From positions 92,794 to 156,793 of the forward strand of contig NZ_VSKS01000020.1 of the NCBI RefSeq assembly GCF_008312835.1: a DNA stretch of 64,000 nucleotides. Reading direction: 5' to 3'. This stretch comes from Streptomyces marokkonensis (GTDB lineage: Bacteria; Actinomycetota; Actinomycetes; Streptomycetales; Streptomycetaceae). The number at the start of each line of letters is the position of its first letter. The first letter of the stretch is position 1. The position numbers were made by a program, and so were the translations under genes. The notes beneath the pieces are model-generated. The model searched no databases. It worked only from the letters and a program-made list of their open reading frames with translations, and had not been told where the DNA came from. Below, piece by piece: positions 43,040 to 52,417 of this stretch.

Positions 43040-44761
43040 GTGACGCAGGACCAGCACAGAGACCACGACCCCACGGCAGGCCCGCTGCCCGGCTCGGAAG
43101 CGGGCCTGTCCGGCCGGGAGCGCCCGCGGACCGACCGGGTGGTGTTCGGCGTCACCGCCGTGCTCACCCTCGCGTTCGTGCTCTGGGGCGCCATCTGGAC
43201 GGACTCGCTCGAGGACGTCTCCACCAGCATGCTCGGCGGGCTGATGCACAACGGCGGCTGGGGATTCATGCTGGCCGCCTCGGGCTTCGTGGTCTTCGCC
43301 CTCTGGCTCGCGGCCAGCCGCTACGGCCGGATCCACCTCGGTGCCGAGGGCGAGGAGCCGGAGTTCCGCACGGTGTCCTGGATCGCCATGATGTTCAGCG
43401 CGGGCATGGGCATCGGCCTGATGTTCTGGGGCGTGAGCGAACCGCTCGCCCACTACACGACGCCCCCGCCGGGCACCAGTCCGGCCGACTCCGGGGACCG
43501 CATCGAGACGGCCATGGCCACCACCCTCTTCCACTGGACGCTCCACCCGTGGGCGATCTACGCGGTGGTCGGCCTCGCCATCGCCTACAGCACCTTCCGC
43601 CGGCGCCGCCGGCAGACCATCAGCGCCGTATTCACCCCGCTCATCGGTGAGAAGAACGCACACGGCGTCGGCGGCCGGGTCATCGACATCCTCGCCATCA
43701 TCGCGACGGTCTTCGGCTCCGCGGCCTCACTGGGCCTCGGCGCGCTGCAGATCGGGTCCGGCGTGGAGAAGCTCGACTGGATGGACAAGGTCAGCACCGG
43801 GCTGCTGGTCGGCATCATCGCGGTGCTGACCGTGGCGTTCGTGGCCTCCGCGGTCTCCGGTGTCGAGAAGGGCATCCAGTGGCTGTCCAACACCAACATG
43901 GTGCTGGCCCTGATCCTCGCCGTGTTCGTGTTCGTCGCGGGCCCGACCATCCTCATCCTCGACCTGCTGCCGACCTCGGTCTTCGCCTACCTCGGCGACC
44001 TCCCCGAGCTGGCCGGCCGCACCGAGATCAGCGGAGGCGAGGGCGTCGCCGACTGGCTGGGCAGCTGGACGGTCTTCTACTGGGCGTGGTGGATCTCCTG
44101 GACGCCCTTCGTCGGCATGTTCATCGCCCGCATCAGCCGGGGCCGCACCATCCGCCAGTTCATCGGCGGGGTCATCCTCGTCCCCAGCACGGTCAGCCTG
44201 GTCTGGTTCGCGATCTTCGGCGGCTCGGCGATGCGGCTCCAGGAGCAGAACCGGCTCGGCGACGAGACGACCCCCGAGGGCCGGCTCTTCGCCGTGCTGC
44301 AGGAGTACCCCGCCGCCACCGTCACCAGCCTGCTGGTGATGGCCCTCGTCGGCATCTTCTTCGTCTCGGGCGCCGACGCGGCCTCCGTGGTGATGGGCAC
44401 CCTCTCGCAGAAGGGCGCGCTCGAACCCAGCCGCTGGGCGGTGGTGTTCTGGGGTGTGGTCACCGGCGGCGTGGCGGCGATCATGCTGCTGGTCGGCAGC
44501 GGCCAGGGCGACGCGCTGACGGGCCTGCAGAACCTCACCATCCTCGCGGCGGCACCGTTCGTCCTCGTGATGCTCTTCATGTGCGTGGCGCTCATGCGTG
44601 ATCTGCGCCGCGACCCGCTCATCGTGCGCGGCGAGATGGGCTCCGAGGCGGTGGAGATGGCGGTCATCGAGGGCCACAAGAGGTACGACGGCGAATTCGA
44701 ACTCCGCGTCGGCCCGGGCCGGGGCACGGACGTGGAGGGCGACCCCATCGGCAAACACTGA
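43040..44761 (+). CDS. BCCT-family betaine/choline/carnitine transporter
   Basis: The 573-residue protein has twelve predicted membrane helices and is a sodium- or proton-coupled importer of quaternary amines such as glycine betaine, used for osmoprotection. The family core signature is seen in helix 8, WAWWISWTPFVGMFIAR. Other typical parts are SAGMGIGLMFWGVSEPLAHY (helix 3) and FHWTLHPWAIYAVVGLAIAY. The N-terminal 30 residues and the C-terminal tail (GHKRYDGEFELRVGPGRG) are hydrophilic and could sense osmolarity. GTG at 43040 was chosen because GAGGAAAGG lies 8 nt before it. It ends at a strong bidirectional terminator. Confidence 0.93.
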   Translation: MTQDQHRDHDPTAGPLPGSEAGLSGRERPRTDRVVFGVTAVLTLAFVLWGAIWTDSLEDVSTSMLGGLMHNGGWGFMLAASGFVVFALWLAASRYGRIHLGAEGEEPEFRTVSWIAMMFSAGMGIGLMFWGVSEPLAHYTTPPPGTSPADSGDRIETAMATTLFHWTLHPWAIYAVVGLAIAYSTFRRRRRQTISAVFTPLIGEKNAHGVGGRVIDILAIIATVFGSAASLGLGALQIGSGVEKLDWMDKVSTGLLVGIIAVLTVAFVASAVSGVEKGIQWLSNTNMVLALILAVFVFVAGPTILILDLLPTSVFAYLGDLPELAGRTEISGGEGVADWLGSWTVFYWAWWISWTPFVGMFIARISRGRTIRQFIGGVILVPSTVSLVWFAIFGGSAMRLQEQNRLGDETTPEGRLFAVLQEYPAATVTSLLVMALVGIFFVSGADAASVVMGTLSQKGALEPSRWAVVFWGVVTGGVAAIMLLVGSGQGDALTGLQNLTILAAAPFVLVMLFMCVALMRDLRRDPLIVRGEMGSEAVEMAVIEGHKRYDGEFELRVGPGRGTDVEGDPIGKH

Positions 44762-44774
44762 CCCGCCCGCCGGA

Positions 44775-44817
44775 CCGCCGGTGCGCCGACCCGCCCCCCG
44801 GACCGGCGCACCGGCGG
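44775..44817. terminator. Strong bidirectional hairpin terminator between BCCT and D-amino-acid oxidase genes
   Basis: A perfect 14-bp stem, CCGCCGGTGCGCCG (44775-44788) with CGGCGCACCGGCGG (44804-44817), encloses a 15-base loop between two converging genes. There is no T-run, but GC-rich stems alone often terminate in Streptomyces. Confidence 0.75.
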
Positions 44818-44862
44818 CGCTCACTCCACCGCCGCCGCGCGGCCCGGGCCGGTCGTCCGCGT

Positions 44863-45816
44863 TCACCGGGTGGCCAGTGCCGCCGCCTCCTGCGCGCAGC
44901 CCCAGGCCACGGTGACGCCCCCGCCGCCGTGGCCGTAGTTGTGGATCAGGACGCGGCCGTCGGGGAGCGCGGTACGTTCCAGGCGGACCGCGCCGCGGGC
45001 GGGCCGCAGTCCCACGCGGTGCTCCAGGACCCGGGCGCCTGCGATCTCCGGGCGCAGGGCCGCGCACCGCCGCACGATCGCCTCGGCCACCGCCGGGTCC
45101 GGCTCCGTGGACCAGGCGTCCTCCTCCGCCGTACCGCCCAGCACCAGCCGCCCCGGCTGCGGAAGGAAGTACGCCAACGCGCCGTCGGCCCCGGTGGAGA
45201 CCATCCACGTACGGATCCCCGGGTTCTCCACGACCACCAGCTGCCCCCGCACCGGCCGCACCGCCGGATCCGGCACCAGCTCCCGCGCCCCCAGCCCCGT
45301 GCAGTTGACGACGACCGGCGCGCCGGTCTCCGCCAGGTCCGCCACCGTACGCGCCTCGACCGCACCCCCTGCCGCCAGGAACCGCTCCCGCAGCCACGGC
45401 AGATGAGCCGACATGTCGATGAGCGGCAGCCGGGCCCACACGCCCGGACCGGCGGGATACTCCCCGGCCGTCGCCCGGCGCAGCCCCGGCAGCCGCGCGG
45501 CGGCCCAGGAGCCGACGTCGTCCAGGACGGTGTCGCCCAGTACTCCTTCCGCCATCCGCACGCCTGTGGTCTCCGGCCGCGCCGCCATGGCCTCGTACAC
45601 GTCCAGCGACCGCAGCGCCCACGTACGCGCCGACGCCACCGGCTCGACGCGGTACGGCCACCACAGCCCGCCCGCGACCGCCGAGGTGGTCCGCTCCACC
45701 GGGTCCCGCGCCCACAGCCGCACCCGTACGCCGCGCTCGGCCAGGACCACGGCCGTGGTCAGCCCGACGACACCGCCGCCGATCACCAGTACATCGCAGG
45801 GAAGTTCGCTCTCCAT
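44863..45816 (-). CDS. FAD-dependent D-amino-acid oxidase
   Basis: A 317-residue flavoprotein of the DAO family that oxidises D-amino acids to keto acids with H2O2 release. The FAD-binding Rossmann motif is CDVLVIGGGVVGLTTAVVLAERG near the N-terminus. SAVAGGLWWPYRVEP follows, and PVVVNCTGLGARELVPD is the mid-protein FAD contact. The C-terminal HNYGHGGGGVTVAWGCAQE loop, typical of D-amino-acid oxidases, contacts the flavin. I preferred the start MESELP because a TAGCGT hexamer lies seven bases before it and no ribosome binding site supports the start nine codons upstream. It is divergent from the hypothetical gene that begins 67 bp away. Confidence 0.9.
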   Translation of the reverse strand: MESELPCDVLVIGGGVVGLTTAVVLAERGVRVRLWARDPVERTTSAVAGGLWWPYRVEPVASARTWALRSLDVYEAMAARPETTGVRMAEGVLGDTVLDDVGSWAAARLPGLRRATAGEYPAGPGVWARLPLIDMSAHLPWLRERFLAAGGAVEARTVADLAETGAPVVVNCTGLGARELVPDPAVRPVRGQLVVVENPGIRTWMVSTGADGALAYFLPQPGRLVLGGTAEEDAWSTEPDPAVAEAIVRRCAALRPEIAGARVLEHRVGLRPARGAVRLERTALPDGRVLIHNYGHGGGGVTVAWGCAQEAAALATR

Positions 45817-45823
45817 CGGGCGG

Positions 45824-45829
45824 ACGCTA
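45824..45829 (-). promoter_or_regulatory. -10 hexamer TAGCGT for a leaderless transcript
   Basis: TAGCGT on the minus strand ends seven bases before the chosen ATG of the D-amino-acid oxidase gene. This spacing supports that start codon over the upstream one. Confidence 0.5.
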
Positions 45830-45883
45830 GCGGAATGTGTCATGCCGTGCTCAGGTCCGTCCCGCGGTGGGAATACTCACGGC

Positions 45884-46906
45884 ATGTCCGCCGAGTACGC
45901 GACCTTCGGCCTGGCACCGGCGACGAGAGCCGGTGGACTCCTCGCAGGCGGTGACTACCAAGTCCACCGCGACTTCGTCGACTTCGTCGTCGACGGATGC
46001 CCGCTGCTGTTCCGCCTCTCCGACCTGGACGCTGTCTCCCCGCTCGCCTCCGACGTCCCGCCCTCCCTCTTCACCGCCCAGGTCCGCAGTCTGCTGCTGG
46101 AGACCGGGGCACCCCTGCCCGACGGCCGGTACGTCGTCTACGGCTGCCCCGAGTGCGAGGACCTGGCCTGCGGCGCGGTCACCGCGGTCATCGAACGCGA
46201 CGGCGAGGACGTCATCTGGCGGGACTTCGCCTGGCAGACCGATCCGTACGCCGATCTGGAGCTCAACGGCTACCACGGCATAGGGCCGTTCCGCTTCCGC
46301 GGCACCGAGTACCGCACCGCGCTCGCCGCCCTGCTGAACGGCGGCGTCCCGGGCGCCCGCCGCCGTGTCCTGCTGATCGGCGCCCGGGTCGCCCTGCTCG
46401 CCAGGCTCGCCGCCGCCCTGCGCACCATCGGGATCGGCGCCGACATCGCCGGGAACGCCGACGGCGTCCCCGCCGAGGAACTGCGGGCCTACGGCGCCGT
46501 CGTCCTCGGCCCGTCGGCCGGCGCCGGGGACCGCGACGCCGTCCGTCGCGCCTTCACGGCCGCCGGCGTCGACGTGCCCCGCGTCGACGGCCTCGCCCCG
46601 GTCGTCCCGCTGCTCGTGGCCCAGACCGAACAGGCCCTGGACGGCAGCCCGCCGGGGCAGCGGCGCCTGATGGACCTCACCGCCGTCGACGGCGGTGCGG
46701 AGCTCCGGGTCACCTCGTCCTGCCGGGTGCGGCTCACCGCGTACCGGGTCGACCGCCTCTCCCGCACCCACACCCGGGACGTCTTCGACGGCGTCCTGGA
46801 ACCCGGCCGCCACCGCGTCCCCCTGGACGCCAGGGCGGTGAGGGGCGAGGCGTACGTCGTGGCGCGCACCGGCGGGACGGTGCTGGTGACGGCCGTGGAA
46901 CGGTGA
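45884..46906 (+). CDS. Conserved hypothetical protein
   Basis: The 340-residue protein has no signal or membrane segment. The first 140 residues form a beta-rich domain with a Cys pair (YGCPECEDLACG) and aromatic-rich strands (DVIWRDFAWQTDPYADLELNGYHGIGPFRFRGTEYRTALAALL). A Rossmann-like segment follows (RRRVLLIGARVALLARLAAALRTIGIGADIAG) but lacks a full GxGxxG. A C-terminal beta-sandwich-like part ends the protein (RVRLTAYRVDRLSRTHTRDVFDGVLEPGRHRVPLD). The YGCPECEDLACG motif could bind a metal. I do not recognise the family. It is divergent from the D-amino-acid oxidase and 48 bp upstream of the second ABC-F gene, with which it may be transcribed. Confidence 0.75.
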   Translation: MSAEYATFGLAPATRAGGLLAGGDYQVHRDFVDFVVDGCPLLFRLSDLDAVSPLASDVPPSLFTAQVRSLLLETGAPLPDGRYVVYGCPECEDLACGAVTAVIERDGEDVIWRDFAWQTDPYADLELNGYHGIGPFRFRGTEYRTALAALLNGGVPGARRRVLLIGARVALLARLAAALRTIGIGADIAGNADGVPAEELRAYGAVVLGPSAGAGDRDAVRRAFTAAGVDVPRVDGLAPVVPLLVAQTEQALDGSPPGQRRLMDLTAVDGGAELRVTSSCRVRLTAYRVDRLSRTHTRDVFDGVLEPGRHRVPLDARAVRGEAYVVARTGGTVLVTAVER

Positions 46907-46954
46907 GAACCGGCGCGCGGCCGGCCGCGCGCGACGACTAGGATCGGCGGTCTG

Positions 46955-48595
46955 ATGACTGCCACCCTCGTCGCCAAGAACCTCGCCGCCGGGCACGGCG
47001 ACCGCTCCCTGTTCGCCGGTCTCGACCTCGTCGTCGCCCCCGGCGACGTGATCGGTCTGGTCGGTGCCAACGGCGCGGGCAAGTCCACGCTGCTGCGCCT
47101 GCTCGCCGGGCTCACCGCCCCGGAGCAGGGCGAGCTGCGCCTCTCCCCGCCCACCGCGACCGTCGGGCACCTGCCGCAGGAGCCGGAGCGCAGGCCCGGC
47201 GAGACGGTGCGGGACTTCCTGGCCCGCCGCACCGGGGTCGCCGAGGCCCAGAGCGCCATGGACGAGGCGACCGGGTCCCTGGTCGACGGCGCCCCGGGCG
47301 CGGACGACGCCTACGCCACCAGCCTGGAGCGCTGGCTCTCCCTGGGCGGCGCCGACCTCGACGAGCGTGCCGAGGAGGTCGCGGGCTCCCTGGGTCCGGC
47401 CGTCGGCCTGGACCAGCCGATGACCTCGCTCTCCGGCGGCCAGGCGGCCCGTGCCGGGCTCGCCTCCCTCCTCCTGTCCCGCTACGACGTCTTCCTCCTC
47501 GACGAGCCGACCAACGACCTCGACCTGGACGGCCTGGAGCGCCTCGAACGCTTCGTCAGCGGACTGCGGGCCGGCACGGTCGTCGTCAGCCACGACCGCG
47601 AGTTCCTCACCCGCACCGTCACCAAGGTCCTCGAACTCGACCTGGCCCAGCGCCGGATCAGCCTCTACGGCGGTGGTTACGAGGCCTACCTGGAGGAGCG
47701 GGACGTGGCCCGCAGGCACGCCAGGGACGAGTACGAGGAGTACGCCGACAAGCGGGCCGCGCTGCGGGACCGGGCGCAGATGCAGCGGACCTGGATGGAC
47801 AAGGGCGTGAAGAACGCCCGCCGCAAGGCGGGCAACGACAACGACAAGATCGGCCGCAAGTTCCGCAGCGAGGCGAGCGAGAAGCAGGCAGCCAAGGCAC
47901 GCCAGACACAGCGCATGATCGAACGCCTCGAGGTCGTCGAGGAGCCGCGCAAGGAGTGGGACCTGCGCATGGAGATCGCGTCCGCCCCGCGCTCCGGCGC
48001 CGTGGTGGCCACCCTGCGGGACGCCGAGGTGCGCCGCGGCGGCTTCACCCTCGGCCCGGTGTCCCTGCAGATCGACTGGGCGGACCGGGTCGCCGTCACC
48101 GGCGCCAACGGAGCGGGCAAGTCCACCCTGCTGGGCGCCCTGCTGGGCCGCGTCCCGCTCGACGCGGGCCACGCGGCGCTGGGCTCGGGCGTCCTGCTCG
48201 GAGAGGTCGACCAGGCCCGCGCGCTGTTCCACGGTCCGGAGCCCCTGCTCGACGCGTTCCGCCCGGCGGTCCCCGGCCTGGAACCGGCCGACATCCGCAC
48301 CCTGCTGGCCAAGTTCGGTCTCAAGGCGGACCACGTCGTGCGTCCCGCCGCCACGCTGTCCCCCGGCGAACGCACCCGCGCCGCCCTCGCCCTCCTCCAG
48401 GGCCGGGGCGTCAACCTCCTGGTCCTGGACGAGCCGACCAACCACCTCGACCTGCCCGCCATCGAACAGCTGGAGTCGGCCCTGGACGCCTACGAGGGCA
48501 CCCTGCTGCTGGTCACCCACGACCGCCGCATGCTCGACGCGGTCCGCGTGACCCGCCGCCTGGACGTCGCCGACGGCAAGGTGACCGAGCGCTGA
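46955..48595 (+). CDS. ABC-F family ATPase (second copy, housekeeping-like)
   Basis: A 546-residue ABC-F with two ABC domains (Walker A GANGAGKSTLLRLL and GANGAGKSTLLGALL, signatures LSGGQAAR and LSPGERTRA; Walker B VFLLDEPTNDLD and LLVLDEPTNHLD). The inter-domain linker is highly charged and Lys/Arg-rich (RRHARDEYEEYADKRAALRDRAQMQRTWMDKG and on to KQAAKARQTQRMIERLE). The basic linker suggests ribosome binding, and a role in translation quality control or antibiotic tolerance. Unlike the other ABC-F gene in the window it has no long leader: the ATG lies ten bases after TAGGAT and 48 bp after the upstream gene. It ends at a hairpin shared with tex. Confidence 0.9.
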   Translation: MTATLVAKNLAAGHGDRSLFAGLDLVVAPGDVIGLVGANGAGKSTLLRLLAGLTAPEQGELRLSPPTATVGHLPQEPERRPGETVRDFLARRTGVAEAQSAMDEATGSLVDGAPGADDAYATSLERWLSLGGADLDERAEEVAGSLGPAVGLDQPMTSLSGGQAARAGLASLLLSRYDVFLLDEPTNDLDLDGLERLERFVSGLRAGTVVVSHDREFLTRTVTKVLELDLAQRRISLYGGGYEAYLEERDVARRHARDEYEEYADKRAALRDRAQMQRTWMDKGVKNARRKAGNDNDKIGRKFRSEASEKQAAKARQTQRMIERLEVVEEPRKEWDLRMEIASAPRSGAVVATLRDAEVRRGGFTLGPVSLQIDWADRVAVTGANGAGKSTLLGALLGRVPLDAGHAALGSGVLLGEVDQARALFHGPEPLLDAFRPAVPGLEPADIRTLLAKFGLKADHVVRPAATLSPGERTRAALALLQGRGVNLLVLDEPTNHLDLPAIEQLESALDAYEGTLLLVTHDRRMLDAVRVTRRLDVADGKVTER

Positions 48596-48643
48596 CCGGC
48601 GGCCGGCCACCGGGGCGGCCGCCCGCCGTGCCGGCACTCCGGG

Positions 48644-48686
48644 CCGGGCCCGTCACCCGCCGCCACGGCGGGGGAGACGGGCCCGG
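48644..48686. terminator. Bidirectional hairpin terminator between ABC-F and tex
   Basis: CCGGGCCCGTC (48644-48654) pairs perfectly with GACGGGCCCGG (48676-48686), and inside it CCCGCCG (48656-48662) pairs with CGGCGGG (48666-48672). The two stacked stems lie between converging genes. Confidence 0.75.
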
Positions 48687-48693
48687 GACGTGT

Positions 48694-51060
48694 TCAGCGC
48701 CTGCCGCTCTTCGGATCGACCAGACCGGCCCGCCGCAGGGCGTCGGCCATCGCGCCGTTCGCCGGCGCGGGCGCCTGGCGCGAGCCGCCGCCCCCACCGC
48801 CACCGCGGCCCTGGCGCTGCTGCGGCGGGCGCCCGCCACGCTGCCGGCGCTCACCGCCGGACGCCTGACCCTGCGGTGAGGCCTCGTCGTCCAGCCGCAG
48901 CGTCAGCGCGATCCGCTTGCGCGGGATGTCCACGTCCAGGACCTTCACCTTGACGATGTCACCCGGCTTCACCACGTCCCGCGGGTCCTTGACGAACGTC
49001 TTCGACATCGCGGACACGTGCACCAGGCCGTCCTGGTGGACACCGACGTCCACGAACGCCCCGAACGCCGCGACGTTCGTGACGACGCCCTCCAGCACCA
49101 TCCCGGAGGACAGGTCGGAGATCTTCTCCACGCCCTCCTTGAAGACGGCCGTCCTGAACGCAGGCCGGGGGTCGCGCCCCGGCTTCTCCAGCTCCTTGAG
49201 GATGTCGGTGACCGTCGGCAGACCGAAGCTGTCGTCCACGAACTCCTGCGGCCGCAGCGACCGCAGCACCGCCGTGTTGCCGATCAGCGAGGCGACCTCC
49301 TCACCGGACGTCTTCACCATGCGCCGCACGACCGGATAGGCCTCCGGGTGGACACTGGACGCGTCCAGCGGGTCGTCGCCGCCGCGGATCCGCAGGAAGC
49401 CCGCGCACTGCTCGTACGCCTTCGGGCCGAGCCGCGCGACCTTCTTCAGTGCGGCGCGTGACCGGAACGGCCCGTTGGAGTCCCGGTGCGCCACGATGTT
49501 CTCGGCGAGCCCGGAGGTGATGCCGGAGACCCGGGCGAGCAGCGGCGCCGACGCGGTGTTGACGTCCACGCCCACGCCGTTCACACAGTCCTCCACGACC
49601 GCGTCCAGCGAACGCGACAGCTTCACCTCGGACAGGTCGTGCTGGTACTGGCCGACACCGATCGACTTCGGGTCGATCTTCACCAGCTCGGCCAGCGGGT
49701 CCTGGAGCCGGCGCGCGATCGACACCGCGCCCCGCAGTGACACGTCCATGTCCGGAAGCTCCTGGGACGCGAAGGCGGAGGCCGAGTACACGGAGGCGCC
49801 CGCCTCGGACACCATCACCTTCGTCAGGTTCAGCTCGGGGTGCTTGGCGATGAGCTCACCGGCGAGCTTGTCGGTCTCGCGGGACGCCGTGCCGTTGCCG
49901 ATCGCGATCAGCTCGACCGCGTGCTCCTTCGCCAGCCGCGCCAGCTTCGCGATCGCCTCGTCCCACCGGTTGGCCGGGACATGCGGATGGATCACGTCCG
50001 TGGCGACGACCTTGCCGGTCGCGTCCACCACGGCGACCTTGACGCCCGTACGGAAACCGGGGTCGAGACCGAGCGTCGCGCGCGTACCGGCCGGGGCGGC
50101 GAGCAGCAGGTCGCGCAGGTTCGCCGCGAACACCCGCACCGCCTCGTCCTCGGCGGCGGTGCGCAGCCGGAGCCTGAGGTCGATGCCGAGGTGCACCAGG
50201 ATGCGGGTGCGCCAGGCCCAGCGGACCGTGTCGCCCAGCCACTTGTCCGCCGGACGCCCCCGGGCGGCGATCCCGAAGCGGTGCGCGACGATCCCCTCGT
50301 ACGACGACGGCCCGTCCACCGGCTCCTCGGGTTCCAGGACGAGGTCGAGGACCTCCTCCTTCTCGCCGCGCAGCATCGCCAGGATCCGGTGCGAGGGCAG
50401 CTCGGTGAACGGCTGGGCGAAGTCGAAGTAGTCGGCGAACTTCGCGCCCGCCTCCTCCTTGCCCTCGCGTACCTTCGCGGCCAGCCGCCCGCGCACCCAC
50501 ATCCGCTCGCGCAGCTCACCGATCAGGTCGGCGTCCTCCGAGAAGCGCTCGGTGAGGATCGCCCGCGCGCCGTCCAGCGCGGCCTGCGGATCGGCGACAC
50601 CCTTGCCGGCGTCCACGAACGCGGCGGCCGCGGCGAGGGGCTCCACACCCGGATCGGCGAGCAGCCCCTCCGCCAGCGGTTCGAGACCCGCCTCGCGCGC
50701 GACCTGCGCCTTGGTGCGCCGTTTGGGCTTGTACGGCAGATAGACGTCCTCCAGGCGCGCCTTGGTCTCCGCGCCCCGGATCCGGGCCTCCAGCTCCTCG
50801 GTCAGCTTGCCCTGCTCGCGCACCGACTCCAGGATCGCCGTACGACGCTCCTCCAGCTCCCGCAGATAGCGCAGCCGCTCCTCGAGCGTGCGCAGCTGCG
50901 CGTCGTCGAGCATCTCGGTCGCTTCCTTGCGGTAGCGGGCGATGAAGGGCACCGTCGAACCGCCGTCCAGCAGTTCGACGGCAGCCCTGACCTGCCGCTC
51001 CCGTACGCCGAGCTCTTCGGCGATCCTGCCTTCGATGGACCCTGCGAGGGGTGTCGTCAC
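48694..51060 (-). CDS. tex: Tex-family RNA-binding transcription accessory protein
   Basis: The 788-residue protein matches Tex across its length: an N-terminal helical region ([32 protein letters not shown]), a YqgF/RuvC-like nuclease-fold domain ([41 protein letters not shown]), a helix-hairpin-helix module ([18 protein letters not shown]...[26 protein letters not shown]), and a C-terminal S1 RNA-binding domain ([33 protein letters not shown]). A Gly/Arg/Gln-rich tail follows ([20 protein letters not shown]), common in actinobacterial RNA-binding proteins. Tex is thought to work at transcribing RNA polymerase and in RNA turnover. The GTG start is supported by GGAGAAGG and by the family N-terminus ([17 protein letters not shown]). 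Confidence 0.94.
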   Translation of the reverse strand: MTTPLAGSIEGRIAEELGVRERQVRAAVELLDGGSTVPFIARYRKEATEMLDDAQLRTLEERLRYLRELEERRTAILESVREQGKLTEELEARIRGAETKARLEDVYLPYKPKRRTKAQVAREAGLEPLAEGLLADPGVEPLAAAAAFVDAGKGVADPQAALDGARAILTERFSEDADLIGELRERMWVRGRLAAKVREGKEEAGAKFADYFDFAQPFTELPSHRILAMLRGEKEEVLDLVLEPEEPVDGPSSYEGIVAHRFGIAARGRPADKWLGDTVRWAWRTRILVHLGIDLRLRLRTAAEDEAVRVFAANLRDLLLAAPAGTRATLGLDPGFRTGVKVAVVDATGKVVATDVIHPHVPANRWDEAIAKLARLAKEHAVELIAIGNGTASRETDKLAGELIAKHPELNLTKVMVSEAGASVYSASAFASQELPDMDVSLRGAVSIARRLQDPLAELVKIDPKSIGVGQYQHDLSEVKLSRSLDAVVEDCVNGVGVDVNTASAPLLARVSGITSGLAENIVAHRDSNGPFRSRAALKKVARLGPKAYEQCAGFLRIRGGDDPLDASSVHPEAYPVVRRMVKTSGEEVASLIGNTAVLRSLRPQEFVDDSFGLPTVTDILKELEKPGRDPRPAFRTAVFKEGVEKISDLSSGMVLEGVVTNVAAFGAFVDVGVHQDGLVHVSAMSKTFVKDPRDVVKPGDIVKVKVLDVDIPRKRIALTLRLDDEASPQGQASGGERRQRGGRPPQQRQGRGGGGGGGSRQAPAPANGAMADALRRAGLVDPKSGRR

Positions 51061-51165
51061 GTTCCCGTACCGCCTTCTCCACTGAGGTTGCGCGGCAATT
51101 GTGGCAGGTGACGCCGACAATCGGGGATCAGGGCGCCGACTCGCCCGCAGACCGCACGGGCGGCG

Positions 51166-51297
51166 TCAGGCGCGACGGCCACGGGTGCTGGACGAGGCCC
51201 CGCCGAACAGCCGGGCGAGTGCCCGGAACGGCAGTGTCACGACGGTGGCGATCGCGCCGCCGATCTGGCGCAGGACGTCTGCGATGGCACGGAACAC
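51166..51297 (-). CDS. LPFR-motif small protein (43 aa)
   Basis: A 43-residue peptide beginning with GTG and reading (M)FRAIADVLRQIGGAIATVVTLPFRALARLFGGAS followed by a basic tail (STRGRRA). It contains the LPFR motif in an amphipathic hydrophobic helix, and matches the LPFR small-protein group found across Streptomyces. AAAGGGGAG lies 4-5 bases before the start codon, a strong ribosome binding site for so short a gene. Membrane association is likely from the helix, but its function is unknown to me. It is divergent from the GlxA-like regulator gene and 105 bp downstream of the tex start on the opposite side. Confidence 0.8.
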   Translation of the reverse strand: MFRAIADVLRQIGGAIATVVTLPFRALARLFGGASSSTRGRRA

Positions 51298-51438
51298 GTG
51301 TCTCCCCTTTCGTCTCCCGGCCTGTCCGGCCGGAAGTACTGCGGGTACCTCGCCGGCGCCTCGGCATGCGTACGCGTGGCAGAAAAGGTGGGAAACCCGT
51401 CGTTGCGGCCACCCCGGGCATCGCCAAGAATCGACCGC

Positions 51439-52407
51439 ATGGCGCAGCGAACCGTTCTTGTCGTCCTCTTCGACGGGGTGCAGAGCCTCGACGTCACCGG
51501 TCCCGTGGAGGTCTTCGCGGGCGCCGAGCAGCACACCCCGGGGACGTACCGGCTGTGCACCGCCTCCCTCGACGGGGCTCCCGTACGGACCACCAGCGGC
51601 CTGACCGTCGTGCCGGACGGGGCGCTCGCCGGGGCGCCCGAGCCGCACACCCTGCTGGTGCCCGGCGGGCGGGGCAGCCGCCGGCCCGACCCGCGGCTGA
51701 CCGACTGGCTGCGCCGGCACGGACCGCGGGCCGAGCGGCTGGTCTCCGTCTGCACGGGGGCCGCACTGCTCGCCGGAGCCGGACTGCTGGACGGCCGCCG
51801 CGCCACCACCCACTGGGCCTACAGCGACCGCCTCGCCCGGGACCACCCGGCCGTCGAGGTCGACCCGGACCCCATCTACGTCCGTGACGGCCGCGTCTCC
51901 ACCTCCGCCGGCGTCACCTCGGGCATCGACCTCGCACTCGCCCTGGTGGAGGAGGACCTCGGCCGCGACGCCGCCCTCACCGTCGCCCGGCACCTCGTGG
52001 TGTTCCTGCGCCGGCCCGGGAACCAGGCCCAGTTCAGCGCCCAGCTCGCCGCCCAGACCGCACGGCGCGAGCCGCTGCGCGAGGTCCAGCAGTGGATCAC
52101 CGAGCACCCCGGCGCCGATCTGACCGTCGAGGCGCTCGCCGCCCGCGCCGCCCTCTCGCCGCGCCACTTCGCCCGCGCCTTCCACGCCGAGACCGGCACG
52201 ACTCCGGGCCGCTACGTCGACCGGGTGCGCCTTGAGCACGCCCGGCGCCTGCTGGAGGACACCGGCGACGGCGTCGAGGAGATCTCCCGCGCCAGCGGCT
52301 ACGGCACCCCCGAGGCGATGCGGCGCGCGTTCGTCCGGACCCTCGGGTCGTCACCGGCGGAGTACCGCCGCCGCTTCCGCCCCGCTCCCTCACCCGCCCG
52401 CACCTGA
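51439..52407 (+). CDS. GlxA-type transcriptional regulator (DJ-1/PfpI domain + AraC HTH)
   Basis: A 322-residue protein. The N-terminal DJ-1/PfpI domain (VLVVLFDGVQSLDVTGPVEVFAGA, LLVPGGRGSRRPD, LVSVCTGAALLAGAGLLDGRRATTHW with the nucleophile-elbow Cys, and SAGVTSGIDLALALVEEDLG) is followed by a C-terminal AraC-type double HTH (LTVEALAARAALSPRHFARAFHAETGTTPGRYVDRVRLEHARRLLEDTG, then SRASGYGTPEAMRRAF). These regulators sense small molecules with the amidase-like domain. The stop is 10 nt before the start of a second, stand-alone DJ-1/PfpI protein, so they form an operon. The ATG has only a weak -10 (AAGAAT) upstream and no ribosome binding site. Confidence 0.93.
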   Translation: MAQRTVLVVLFDGVQSLDVTGPVEVFAGAEQHTPGTYRLCTASLDGAPVRTTSGLTVVPDGALAGAPEPHTLLVPGGRGSRRPDPRLTDWLRRHGPRAERLVSVCTGAALLAGAGLLDGRRATTHWAYSDRLARDHPAVEVDPDPIYVRDGRVSTSAGVTSGIDLALALVEEDLGRDAALTVARHLVVFLRRPGNQAQFSAQLAAQTARREPLREVQQWITEHPGADLTVEALAARAALSPRHFARAFHAETGTTPGRYVDRVRLEHARRLLEDTGDGVEEISRASGYGTPEAMRRAFVRTLGSSPAEYRRRFRPAPSPART

Positions 52408-52417
52408 AAGGCCGCCG

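Noticed and set aside
45851-48637. A 928-codon minus-strand open frame opposite the hypothetical and ABC-F genes
   Set aside because: Same shadow pattern; the plus-strand proteins are well supported.
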